From the NCBI GenBank assembly GCA_949130485.1, contig OX422198.1, forward strand, positions 6,204,417-6,268,416: DNA of 64,000 nt, read 5' to 3'. Origin of the DNA: Agelas oroides (Eukaryota > Porifera > Demospongiae > Agelasida > Agelasidae). Made by a program: the position numbers and the translations under genes. This document shows positions 23,481-49,100 of the stretch, piece by piece; the stretch's first letter is position 1, and each line of letters starts with the position of its first letter. The notes beneath the pieces are model-generated. The model searched no databases. It had not been told where the DNA came from and saw nothing but the letters and a program-made list of their open reading frames with translations.

Positions 23481-24092
23481 AAACTCCTTACAGGTTTCAC
23501 TCTGTTTGGCCTTGACTTGTATAGGTGCTCTTGAAAACATGTGTACATACATGTATTTAGTCTCGTGCCCAGACCGAGACTATTTTGAAATAATTGGCAC
23601 ACACAAAATAGTTCTTTTACCTTCAGCTACTGTGGACTGGTATTGTCATACTATAAAACTCTACTACAAAAGGACTTGCCTGCAAACACAATGTTACAAG
23701 TGCTATAATATGACATTGTGCTGCAATTAAGTTTGCCATTATTATGCTGTCATGCCCTAAGAAACTGGGATATATCCAGATGACCTACAGAAAATATAAA
23801 AGGAACAAATGTTATCACACTCGATAGAATGTTAGTCCTGTTCCCAGGCTTTTGTGTGTTCTGTGTGTATTTCATATTGCAAGTGACAAGTGCTACAAGG
23901 CCCTGGGAACAAGGCTAGCTTCTTTGTGTGCTGCAAAGTTCAAACCTTCCCATCCAGTAAGGTAGGATCAGGTCAAGATGCTTTCTCTGCAAGCAGCAGC
24001 TTGTACTTCCTCCCTAGTATAGTACATGTATAGTGACGTGCACAGTATAGTACATGTAGTGACATGGACAGTATAGTACATGTACTTCCTCC
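23481..24092. other. Convergent intergenic region, HACD3 and secreted protein
   Basis: Should contain both 3' UTRs. It includes a 25-bp TAGTCTCGTGCCCAGACC...GAGACTA remnant (23559-23583) and, at the right, irregular GTATAGTACATGTA repeats that continue to about 24175. No gene is seen. Confidence 0.5.
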
Positions 24093-28744
<4,652 letters not shown>

Positions 28745-28903
28745 ATGGCATGGCATTAGCCGAGCGCTCGCGAAAATGACATCGTAAAAAATGCAGTAAT
28801 AAACAAACACGCACAGTCGAACCGCCAGCGACCGGAAGTCCCCATCCGCACGCGCATGCAACTAGAGCTGATGACGTCATTCGTAGTATGGGGCCAGCTG
28901 AAT
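28745..28903. promoter_or_regulatory. Bidirectional promoter with ETS and CRE motifs, secreted protein / PARP
   Basis: 159 bp between divergent start codons. It contains ACCGGAAGTC (28831-28840, ETS/GABP core), an NRF1-like CGCGCATGC (28851-28859) and a palindromic CRE, TGACGTCA (28872-28879). These are classic CpG-type bidirectional promoter elements. Their presence argues that PARP translation starts at 28904 rather than at the ATGs at 28856 or 28871, which overlap the motifs. Confidence 0.65.
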
Positions 28904-31900
28904 ATGGCCGAGGAGGACTCAGATGAAGTTTTGGTTTTGTACGAGAGCAGAACTCAGGACTGTATCTGTACTAGGGTTGAGAACAAGGGAAAGAACCCTC
29001 TCAGCGGTCGAAGAACTCGCAAGTCGAGAAAACTTGTGCGAAATATTCCTCCAGCTTCCGATAACGAAAGTGGCGCCATTGTGATCGACCCTGAGGAAGA
29101 CACCACCTGTATTTCTGTTTCGAAACCTTCCTGCTCAGGTGGGAGAAGGGGAACGGTAAATACTACAATGGGGTTAACAAGCAACAACAGAACAACAGGT
29201 AGTAGCCCAAGCACAAAGACTGGAAACTGTGTGGTAGCTGGACCTTCAAGCTTGTTGCCCACCACTGAGACAGACTGTACATCAGAGGGTGCCAGTGACA
29301 ATGGTGGTGATGGGAAAGGTGTTAGTCTGGTGCCAGAGGTGACAACAGGAGGCACTGCTAGTGTGACCACTTCTTCAACACTACCCGCCACATCCCAGTG
29401 TGCTAACAACCAGGTTTTACCAACAGGCAGTAGCCATGTAAATTCAGACTCACCAGAAGTGTGCAATATGGATGTTGACGAGCCAGCTCCAAAGAGAAGA
29501 AACACTACTTCCCATCGTTCTCTTTTGAGTGACGAGGACGAAGAGATGCCTTTTCCCTTGCCTCGTGATGGCTATGTTGACGCTGACTACAAGCTTGCAT
29601 TAGAATTGAACAAGCAACTCAACTACAGTGCTAGCAAGAAGTCACAGGCTGCTTTTAATTCCCTGGATGAACAGTTGGCAAGAAAACTGCAAGAAGAGGA
29701 GTATTCACAGCGACGTACAAGCACTTCAGATGAGCAACTTGCCAGTGACAAAGAACTGGCCAGAAAACTTCAAGATGAAGAAGAAGTAATGATTGTGAAA
29801 ACCTTCCAGCATAAATCAGCCGAGAAAGATTCATCTGTACAGATACTGAAGACAACAAGGATCGAGATTGCTGCCTCCTCTCAATCTGAATCTTCTTTGC
29901 CATCTGTCGGAGCAAGCACCAGCGTTCTTTCATCTGGACCATCAACCAGTTTGACCGCAAATCCATTCCAGCTATCTGTATCATCAGCAGGCCCATCTGT
30001 CAGTTCCGTGATTCCCCCTCCTTTCTCCGGCAGTGCAAGCTCACAAGGTGATGCTGCAACATCCTCTGGCACTTCTTTTGGGTCCTCACACTCTATAAAC
30101 TATTTACCTTCAACGTGGACAACATGTCCAACCTGTTCTCCTGATGCAGTCCGGAAGTACCACCTCATAGAGGTAACACTAGGATCAGAAGAATGGAGCC
30201 ATGTAGCCAGTCCCCTTGATTCTGCTGGATTCACTGTGAAGCGTGTCCAGAGGATCCAAAATGCTTCTCTCTGGCAACGGCTACAGTACGAGAAGCAGCT
30301 GATGACACAGAGTAGGCCAGCAGAGTTTGACCTTAACGAGAAACTTCTCTATCACACCTCTCGTGCTGAGAAGATGGTCATTTGTGAAGAAGGGCTGGAT
30401 CAGAGGCTCAGCCGAAGTGGAAACTTTGGTACTGGGATTTATTTCAGGTAGTGCGTTTGAAGTGAATGTGTTCATTTGGTGTTTATTAGTAGTTTTTTTT
30501 TTTATTGTTTCAACTCTAAACCACCCCAGTGAGTTTAATGCTACAACTTATCTTAGTGAAAAAAAACCCTGCTAGGAAATAGAACTAAGGGCTCTTTTCA
30601 ACCCTAGAGGGAAGCTAAGCCCTGTCTATTATACCCACACTTATTTGGTAAATTGATCCTTTCATTTACAGTATGACACTAACAAATTTAATTTGCACTC
30701 AGCTGATGTCATTTCTTACTCTGCCCTGCACGTGTTGTGTGGATTCTTTTTCTTGCGTCTTGTATGGGGAATAATTTGACCAGTTTTCCAAGGTGTGAGA
30801 TATGCAGGGTTGCTTTCTGTATGTATGTATATATGGATGTATGTATGCATGAATCTGCATTGTCTTCCTGCAGTGATGACCCTGTCAAATGTGACCAATA
30901 TTGGTTTGGAAAGAATCCAAGGAGGATGTTTGCCTGTCGTGTTCTTCTTGGAGAAATCAAAGTAAGTATGCAAGGTTGTAACAACAGTAACTAAGGTGGG
31001 GACTTTGTAGTGAGGCTGATAATAGGGTAGAGTTACTAAACACACTACAGTTGCAGTCACAGACAGAACAAACAGCATGTATTCTCCTCTACATTTACGT
31101 ACTCTCTTATCTGTTCTTGTGTAGGAGTACCCTTGTGGTTCCTGTGATCAAAGCCTACGAAGAGAACCTCCGAAGATTGCACCGAAGCCAGGGGAACATA
31201 AAACCTATGACTCTGTCCTGGTGAGTACTTTGTGTGTTGGTAAAACAGAAACACTTCTGAATCTGAAGCACACGTTAGCGGCTTCTCCACTGTATTCAAT
31301 TGGGGATCATGTGACGTCCATATAAAGTCATGTTTCTGGCTGATGTTGATAAATGTCATGTTTTCTGGCTGATATTCATGCGATGTTTTCTTTATACGAC
31401 TTGCATAATTATGTGAATATGTTTTTATTTTTAATATGGTGACATGTTTTGCGGATTATCGCTCCTCTTTTTCCACTGGTGTTTCTTTTGTTAGGGCAAT
31501 ATTTCTGGTCAGAACGAGTATGTGGTGTATAATGCATACCGTGTTGTTCCAGAATATGTGATGGAGTACTCAAAATCACTGTCACATGGTCGCTCTGCCA
31601 TCAGTTTACCTAGAGTTCCTGGTTTCAGGGCTCCAAGCTTCAGAGGTAGAGCTGCTGCTGCTAGAATACGTCGACTTAATGCCTTAGCACCGGCAGTGGC
31701 TTCTTTCTCCTCATCCTACAATGTCACCGTTCCCCCGCCTACCATCTTTCCAACAACTGCTACATCAACTGTTGATGATGGAGCCTGTTATTTGTGTACA
31801 AAGGATCCATCAACTTGCAAGTGTGGACTAAACTCACGGAAACAATGCAAATACTGCAAGCACCAGCCCTACAGTTGCACTTGTCCAGTTTTCAAGACAG

Positions 31901-34500
31901 CCAGTGGGAAGGAAATTCCATTTCGCTGTCTCACTCCACTTCTTCAAGGTTGGGTCAACTTGAGAAACTCTAATTCGGCCGTCAGTGGGATGCAGAATTC
32001 TGCTGCTAGCGGTGGCCATCAGCAAAAATCCTCCATGAAGAAGTCCTAGTTTCATGTTCATCTTGCATGTGGACAAAATCACATGTAAAATTATTCATTT
32101 ATCCCACTCTCTTGGTTCATTGGTCACTCATTTATTTTTCATTTTGAGTTAGGAAAGGACGTTCGCTGTCTCACTCCATTCTCCAACATTGGGTTAACTT
32201 GAGAAACTCTCTGAGAGCCCTGCTGCTAGCAGTGACCACCAAAGAACAAGTACTAGTTTCATTCTCATCTTGATTTTGTTAATGTGAACAAATCACATGT
32301 AAAGTCATTTTCTTGGTTCATCACTCATTCGGTTTCATGTTTGAGTTGAGTCATCTCTTTCTTTGATCAGTTCAGTGCATATTGATGACTTGCTGCTAGG
32401 GGGGGAGGGTTCACATGAAGCGTAGACAAGTAACCATAGCAACCTACACACAACTACAGTCATTGCTACATTAGACGTAACTAGAGATCTGTAGTGTGCA
32501 TGCACTGGTGGGTGTATGACTACAACAGTTATAGATTTAGTGCAATTTTTGTGGATCTGTTATTTTTATGTCCTATGTTCTCTTGTTCCCCACCACTATA
32601 GGGTAACATCACTGGGCAGAATGAGTACGTCGTGTACAATGCTTACAGAGTCTTTCCGCAACACGTGGTGTCGTACGTTATTCCACGAAGCAAAATACAC
32701 ACCGCTACAACCTACACTCGTTCAAGTAATGCTGGTACTCTCACAGCAAGTGTTGCTACTAGCACTGCAACTGCTGCCACCAATACATCAATTGCAGCAA
32801 GTACAGCCATCAATACATCAATTGCAGCAAGTACAGCCATCAATACATCAAGTGCAGCAAGTACAGCCATCAATACATCAAGTGCAGCAAGTACAGCCAC
32901 CATTACTCCAAATGCAGCAAGTGTGGCCATCAATACTCCAAATGCAGCAAGTACAGCCATCAATACATCAATTGCAGCAAGTACAGCCATCAATACATCA
33001 ATTGCAGCAAGTACAGCCATCAATACATCAATTGCAGCAAGTACAGCCACCATTACTCCGAATGCAGCAAGTGCAGCCATCAATACTCCGAATGCAGCAA
33101 GTGCAGCCATCAATACTCCAAATGCAGCAAGTATGGCCACTGGTACCTCAAGTACAGCCATCAATACTTCAAGTGCAGCAAGTATGGCCACTGGTACCTC
33201 AAGTACAGCCACCAATACTTCAAGTGCAGCAAGTATGGCCACTGGTACCTCAAGTACAGCCACCAATACTTCAAGTGCAGCAAGTATGGCCACTGGTACC
33301 TCAAGTACAGCCATCAATACTTCAAGTGCAGCAAGTATGGCCACTGGTACCTCAAGTACAGCCATCAATACTTCAAGTGCAGCAAGTATGGCCACTGGTA
33401 CCTCAAGTACAGCCACCAATACTTCAAGTGCAGCAAGTATGGCCACTGGTACCTCAAGTGCAGCAACTGGTACTTTGAGTGCAGCCAATACTGCTGTTAA
33501 CACTTCAAGTGCAGCAGGTGTAGCCCTGACCACTTCAAGAGCACCACATACTTCTGTTCAGCAGTCGTTCGCTGAACCTCCTGGTACAGGATGCATGCTG
33601 TGCAGTGGAGATCCAAGTACATGCAAGTGTGGCTTGAACAGTAATGACCAGTGCAGCTACTGCAATAACACCCCTCCCAACTGCACCTGTCCAACCTACA
33701 AGATTTTCCACAATGGGTATATAGAGGAGATTCCATATCGCTGTATCCCTACTCTGTACCAGAGAATAACAACTAGGAGCCTCAAGACACAAAGTATAAG
33801 AAAGGCAAGAAGAGCAAGAATGGGTCTAAATGCATTCAGTGCTCGAAGCAGTCACAACTTGTCCATGGTAGCCCAGCAGAATGCTCTATATAGAGCTCTA
33901 GGGAGCACAAGTAGAGGCACTGCCACCCCACAGACAAGTTTATCTGGTTGCAGTCCCCAAAGTAGTAGTAGTGGTGTTGCTACTAGTAACATCCAAAGCA
34001 CTACCACCCCAGCAACTACCAACACCAATACCAGTGTCCAAGGCAGTAATACTACACAGCAGAGTAATCTAGGCAGTACAGACAGCACTCCAGGTACTAG
34101 CACCTCACAGACAGGTTCATCTGGAAGCAGTCGGCAAAGTACCTTTGCTTATCTGGAATCTACCCCCAAGCGGCTGCAGTCTAGCGCTGCCAGTCCTGAG
34201 ATGGTTGCTCCCAATACAGAGTGCAAAGCTCCCAACCAAAAAGCTACAAAAACTGTCGTGACCAGTGGCATAAATCCTCCACAGAGCTTTCCAGAAATGA
34301 TACCAAGTGTGAACAATGTTCGTGAGTCTTCCATGGAAGAGTGTACTGCTAGCAGTTCACCAAACTCCCAGCTTACTCAGCTTACTCCTAAACCAACGTC
34401 TCGTGGAAGGAAGAGACGTGCGAAAAACACACCGAACAATAATAACATCATACGAAGATCACCCAGAATTGCTGCCAAGAAAGCCAAGACTGAAGTTTAA
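28904..34500 (+). CDS. PARP-type ADP-ribosyltransferase with UIM-like helices and paired Cys modules
   Basis: Exons 28904-30447, 30874-30961, 31125-31220, then either 31495-32049 (isoform A, 760 aa) or 32602-34500 (isoform B, 1208 aa); all phases agree. The Ser/Thr-rich N-terminus has ubiquitin-interacting-like helices DADYKLALELNKQL (about 227), DEQLARKLQEEE (about 255) and KELARKLQDEEE (about 282). The PARP catalytic domain starts near 418 (WQRLQYEKQLM, NEKLLYHTS, GNFGTGIYFR, RRMFACRVLLGEIK, YDSVLG, NEYVVYNAYRVVPEYV). The H-Y-E triad is His484, Tyr513, Glu584, so it could support polymer synthesis. The usual HGS/HGT is HTS here. Both tails carry C-x2-C-x6-C-x-C twice. UIM plus PARP recalls PARP10-like proteins, but the cysteine tail is not known to me there. 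The ATG at 28904 has a good Kozak context (AAT ATG G). Confidence 0.9.
31495..32049 (+). other. PARP alternative last exon A (short tail)
   Basis: Begins GNISGQNEYVVYNAYRVV, completing the catalytic fold with the triad Glu. A linker and a cysteine module follow: CYLC, six residues, CKC, seven residues, CKYC, six residues, CTC. It ends LRNSNSAV...MKKS and a stop at 32047-32049. Phase 0 acceptor TTTTGTTAG. Homologous to 32602-34500. Confidence 0.85.
32155..32340 (+). pseudogene. Decayed third copy of the PARP terminal-exon 3' end
   Basis: CGCTGTCTCACTCCATTCTC, GGGTTAACTTGAGAAACTCT and the following GCTGCTAGCAGTGACCACCA and TAGTTTCATTCTCATCTTG match, in order, the end of exon A and its 3' UTR (31922-32150) with deletions and frame breaks. 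It is a partial tandem duplicate lying between the two intact terminal exons. Confidence 0.85.
32602..34500 (+). other. PARP alternative last exon B (long Ser/Thr-repeat tail)
   Basis: Starts GNITGQNEYVVYNAYRVF, a second copy of the catalytic C-terminus, with acceptor ACTATAG in the same phase 0. About 270 residues of Ala/Ser/Thr repeats follow, then the cysteine module (CMLC...CKC...CSYC...CTC), a Gly/Ser/Thr-rich stretch, and a basic C-terminus (SRGRKRRAK, RRSPRIAAKKAK) that resembles a nuclear-localisation signal. Stop TAA at 34498-34500. Confidence 0.85.
32790..33500 (+). repeat. In-frame coding repeat (Ala/Ser/Thr)
   Basis: Tandem units of 30-51 bp inside PARP exon B. Early units encode AINTSIAAST-type decapeptides, later ones 17-residue ATGTSSTAINTSSAASM units. 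The frame is maintained throughout. Such tracts are typically length-polymorphic, disordered and rich in possible O-glycosylation or phosphorylation sites. Confidence 0.9.
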
Positions 34501-34663
34501 TAAATGGGCTTATGTTGATCATGATTGAACAAAGAGTTCTTGTGAAGTGGATATGCACTGGCAATATGACTATTGGTTGCAAATTGCGTGCAGTAGCCGC
34601 AGGTTAATTTTCGTGAACCACAATCATGCATGTTATGCTGAAGAGAATGAACTGTGACTGATA

Positions 34664-34669
34664 TTTATT
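34664..34669 (-). terminator. Candidate poly(A) signal, kinase isoform B
   Basis: AATAAA on the minus strand, about 295 bp beyond the stop at 34963. It lies inside the convergent PARP 3' flank, so the two 3' UTRs probably overlap. Confidence 0.4.
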
Positions 34670-34749
34670 TTGTAGTAATTGAAATTAAGTGTGTTTGTTA
34701 TACTTGAGTAATGGGTGTTTGTTACGTAAATTTTTTATATCAGTTATGT

Positions 34750-34755
34750 AATAAA
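34750..34755 (+). terminator. Candidate poly(A) signal, PARP isoform B
   Basis: AATAAA on the plus strand, 250 bp after the PARP stop. Confidence 0.45.
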
Positions 34756-34962
34756 ATAACTCAAATTTCAGACATTTTAATCAACACAATTATACTTATC
34801 ATGTATAATGAAAATTATAGTAATGTGGTGGGAGTGAAATAACTTGTGTTCATAGTGACATTTTTGTTAAATTAGGTCAGACAAAAAAAAACATACTGGG
34901 TGTTAACATGGAGTAAGTGCTTTGTGTGCATATCTTTCAGTCTTGAAGTGAAAGTTCATGGA

Positions 34963-45690
<10,728 letters not shown>

Positions 45691-46147
45691 GTCTTGAAAT
45701 GCAGCTGAGCAAGCTTAGCTGGATATAGGCCTAGTAGTCTTACGTTCTGCAACCAGGTTTGTGCGACAAAAGGGGGAGTGAAGCAATCTAACTTGGTGGA
45801 ATGCGCTACGTCACTACACCGGAAGCGATGAATAACAAATTATGTAATATATTTCATTAATTCGTGATGATAAACCATAATACTTTGCAGTAAAAATCTG
45901 TACATAAAGAAAGGCAAAATGGGTTAAAGAATGATGCTGCATGTGCAAAAATGAACAATTAAATTTTGTGTTTGGTGGATATTAAAATTAATGGTCATTG
46001 TCTGAAATGTTCTTAAAAAATATGAAATCAAATGGGTGGAGCTATGAAAATAAATGTTATGAGATAGTGTATTCAAGGCATACCACAAGAGAAGCATACG
46101 ATATACATAGCAATGGGATACAGATACACAGACCAACTGACTGGCTC
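45691..46147. promoter_or_regulatory. Gap between DAPK-like 3' end and kinase 5' end, with ETS/CRE-like sites
   Basis: 457 bp between the stop of the upstream gene and the kinase ATG, both on the minus strand. ACCGGAAGCG (45818-45827) is an ETS core and CTACGTCAC (45806-45814) is CRE-like, a pairing also seen at 28831-28879. This marks a separate promoter for the kinase and argues against one fused gene. Confidence 0.5.
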
Positions 46148-49100
46148 TCAGCATATATACGAGGTCAAAGCTACGCCTGGAACATTGATGACGATAGAAC
46201 TGGTAGCATTCATGAAGGGAGAGAGACCTTCAACAAGAACTTGAGCAGCGTCCTCCCGACCTATGCCCCTCAGAGCGTCGACTACAGTAACTATTGTAGT
46301 GCTATCCCCCTTTTCCCAGGTGGCGAGGAGCTTCTCAGTTGGGCTGATATTATCATGTGATTGGTCAATGGCAGGGACTTCTTCGGTCAGGCCAAGCTGC
46401 AGAGCAAGTAGACACCAATCTCGGCCAAAGGACTCGGGTGGGTCCAGCATCCGACATAGCTGAACTTTTGTCTGGAGTGGGACATCTCGAAGCAAGGCAT
46501 AGGGGGCAGATTTTGCTGCAATGAGGAAGTTTTCACACCCGCAGCACACCAGGTCAAGGATGTGTTCTTCCAGACCGCTTTCTGAGTGTCTAACAATGCT
46601 GTCACCCCGTTCAGCTTCAAAAATGTCAATGGCGGAGTACACTACAGGCTCCTCCTTGTGTTCCTTAAGATGTTTAGCACTCAAAACATGAGTGCCAATG
46701 TTTGTACCAGGGTTTGAGACACGAACAGTCTTGATCACGAGGGAGTGAAACTGTTGCAACAGAGCGTAGCACTCTGGTTTCGTTTCCTCTGTCCCCCTGA
46801 CACGTATCTCAATTGTTCTACAGTGTTCATGGTGTTGTAATAACACCTCAACCTCCCCTCGGCAGCATTTCAGACCATCACTCCAAAGTGTCACCTCCTG
46901 ATCGTCAATGTCGTCTGAAAACATCTTCCTCACTTGAATCTGAAGCTTTGGAAAGAGCCCAGGTGAGAATACATCTGATGATGCTCTGCATTTGACATGA
47001 ACACCAGCATAAACATTGAGACCTGGTTGCTTTTCCCAGAGACCAAACAGTTGCTGCATTTTGATGAGGCAAGGGAACTGGTACACTGACCGATCTTCTT
47101 CCCTTGGTACACAGAGCTCGAAATGTTCCAAGAGATTGGCGATGGAGGGAACGTCTGACCTGGGGTAGACACGCTGGATCTCGGAGAGGGAAACTTTACC
47201 AGTAACTGACTTCAGTTGTGGGAAGATTGAGTTTTCTGGAGAGAAGGCGGGGCCAAAGATCTTCAGTCCCAGCCAGGCAGGGTCAAGAATGACAATGTTT
47301 TCAAGCTGGCCTTCACTGATGTGTATAATCTGAGGAAGGAGGAAGAAGGGAGGGAGGAAGGAAGAGGGAAGGGAGGGAGAAGGGGAGAAGGGAGGAGAAA
47401 GGGAGGGAGGAAAGGGAGGAGGGAAGGAGCTATAAAATATGAGTCCAGTTATATAGTATCAAAATTTCCAGGCCTCCTGTCTTTCCTCCTTTCTTTTCTT
47501 GTTTGTTTTGATTTGTTTACAATGAAGTTTTTCTATGTAATACCGTCGATGCAAACCGAAGAATGAATAATGGGGAAGATCTGGCTAATGAAAACTCTTG
47601 AGACAGAATGCATGTACTATTGTAAACAACAGGGTGACAGGTAGCCTCTCCCAGCTCCCATTTTTGATCACTTGCAGTATGATCAAAAGCTAGATGGTGG
47701 CAAGGCCTGAGAACAAGGCTAGGTGGCAGGAACATGGAAGTGAACTAACTTCCTCAGGTAGTGTTGTTAGTCCTGTTTAGTGCTAACAAGTTTATACAAG
47801 ATTATCACAAGTTGTACACAAATGACAGCTTCCTGGTAAAACTACAGGAAGGAGGGTAGTTACTGTAGTAGACTGCAACAATCGTTATGACAACACATGA
47901 CTTTTGATTTGTATGTGCACTAGGGTAGGACCGAGGCCCAACATGGTCAAGTACACCACGAGCTAACGAACATTTCAGAGACTAGAAAACATAAATACAT
48001 AAGTGGGAAAAGCTCTATGGCCAAGATTATGATGGATTCAGGAAGTTTGTGATGAAGACGTCTGACTAGTCAAAGAAACATGTCACAATTTTGTGACCTT
48101 CAAACGACATTTACATGGCTGTTGAGAGCTAGATGAACGAATCTCAACCAATCTCGTATAGGCCTGTGCTGCTAGGACTAGGCATGATAGGTTCTTTAGG
48201 CAAAACTATAGCCAAACTTTAATAGAACACACCAAACGTTTCGACCGCTATTCCAGTTCTTGTCTGTATATAAGTGCTCCTGCTAGCACATTTTTGTAAA
48301 AACCACTGATGATGACCTCTGAATAGCGGTTGAAACATTTGGTGTATTCTATTAAAATTTGTCAAGTGTTTTGCTAAAAGAACCTACCAAATTTCAACCA
48401 AATTCTCAGTTTCAGTTTCAAAAACATCCCTGGAACCAAAAGTCATATGTTGTCGTAAAGATTGTAGTACAGTACTACCCTCCTCCTTCCTGTAGTTTTA
48501 CCAGGAAGCTGTCATTTGTGTACAACTTGTAATTCTTGTGCTAATCTTGTATAAACTTGTTAGCACTAACAACACTTCCTGAGGAAGTTTATGTGCAAGT
48601 TCACTTCCATGTTCCTGCCACCTAGCCTTGTTCCCAGGCCTTTGCCACCATCCAGCTCTTGATCATACTGCAAGCGATCAAAAATGGGAGCTGGGGGAGG
48701 CCTGTTACAGTGTACCTAGCAGGCTAGAAGCTTCAGATGACCAGAAATCGCTGTTGAAACAATGGAATGCAGCAGGTTAGCAATTAAAATAAATCAGGAT
48801 CACGTGCCAATGTACATGACGCCATTCATGTTGGACCCTTTTCTTGGATTGATTTAAAACAATGTCAATTTTGTTAAAATATCAAAGAAGCACGTTTCTC
48901 CACTGCTTTGTAGCAGGGGAGGCAGGGGAAGGGGCGATGAGAAAAGGTTGTTGCTCATAGGTGCAAGTGTGGGAGGGGTGCAACAATAACAGAATTAATG
49001 GTATGCAGTATTCCAACCTTCTGTTGTCACAAGCCATTCACCTTGTCAACAGGGCATACTGCCAAGGGCTCGCCCCTGGTTGGGATGGCATGACGGCGCA

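Noticed and set aside
28856..28903. Earlier PARP start codons at 28856 and 28871
   Set aside because: They overlap the NRF1-like and CRE promoter motifs; the ATG at 28904 has a better context. Not excluded by sequence alone.
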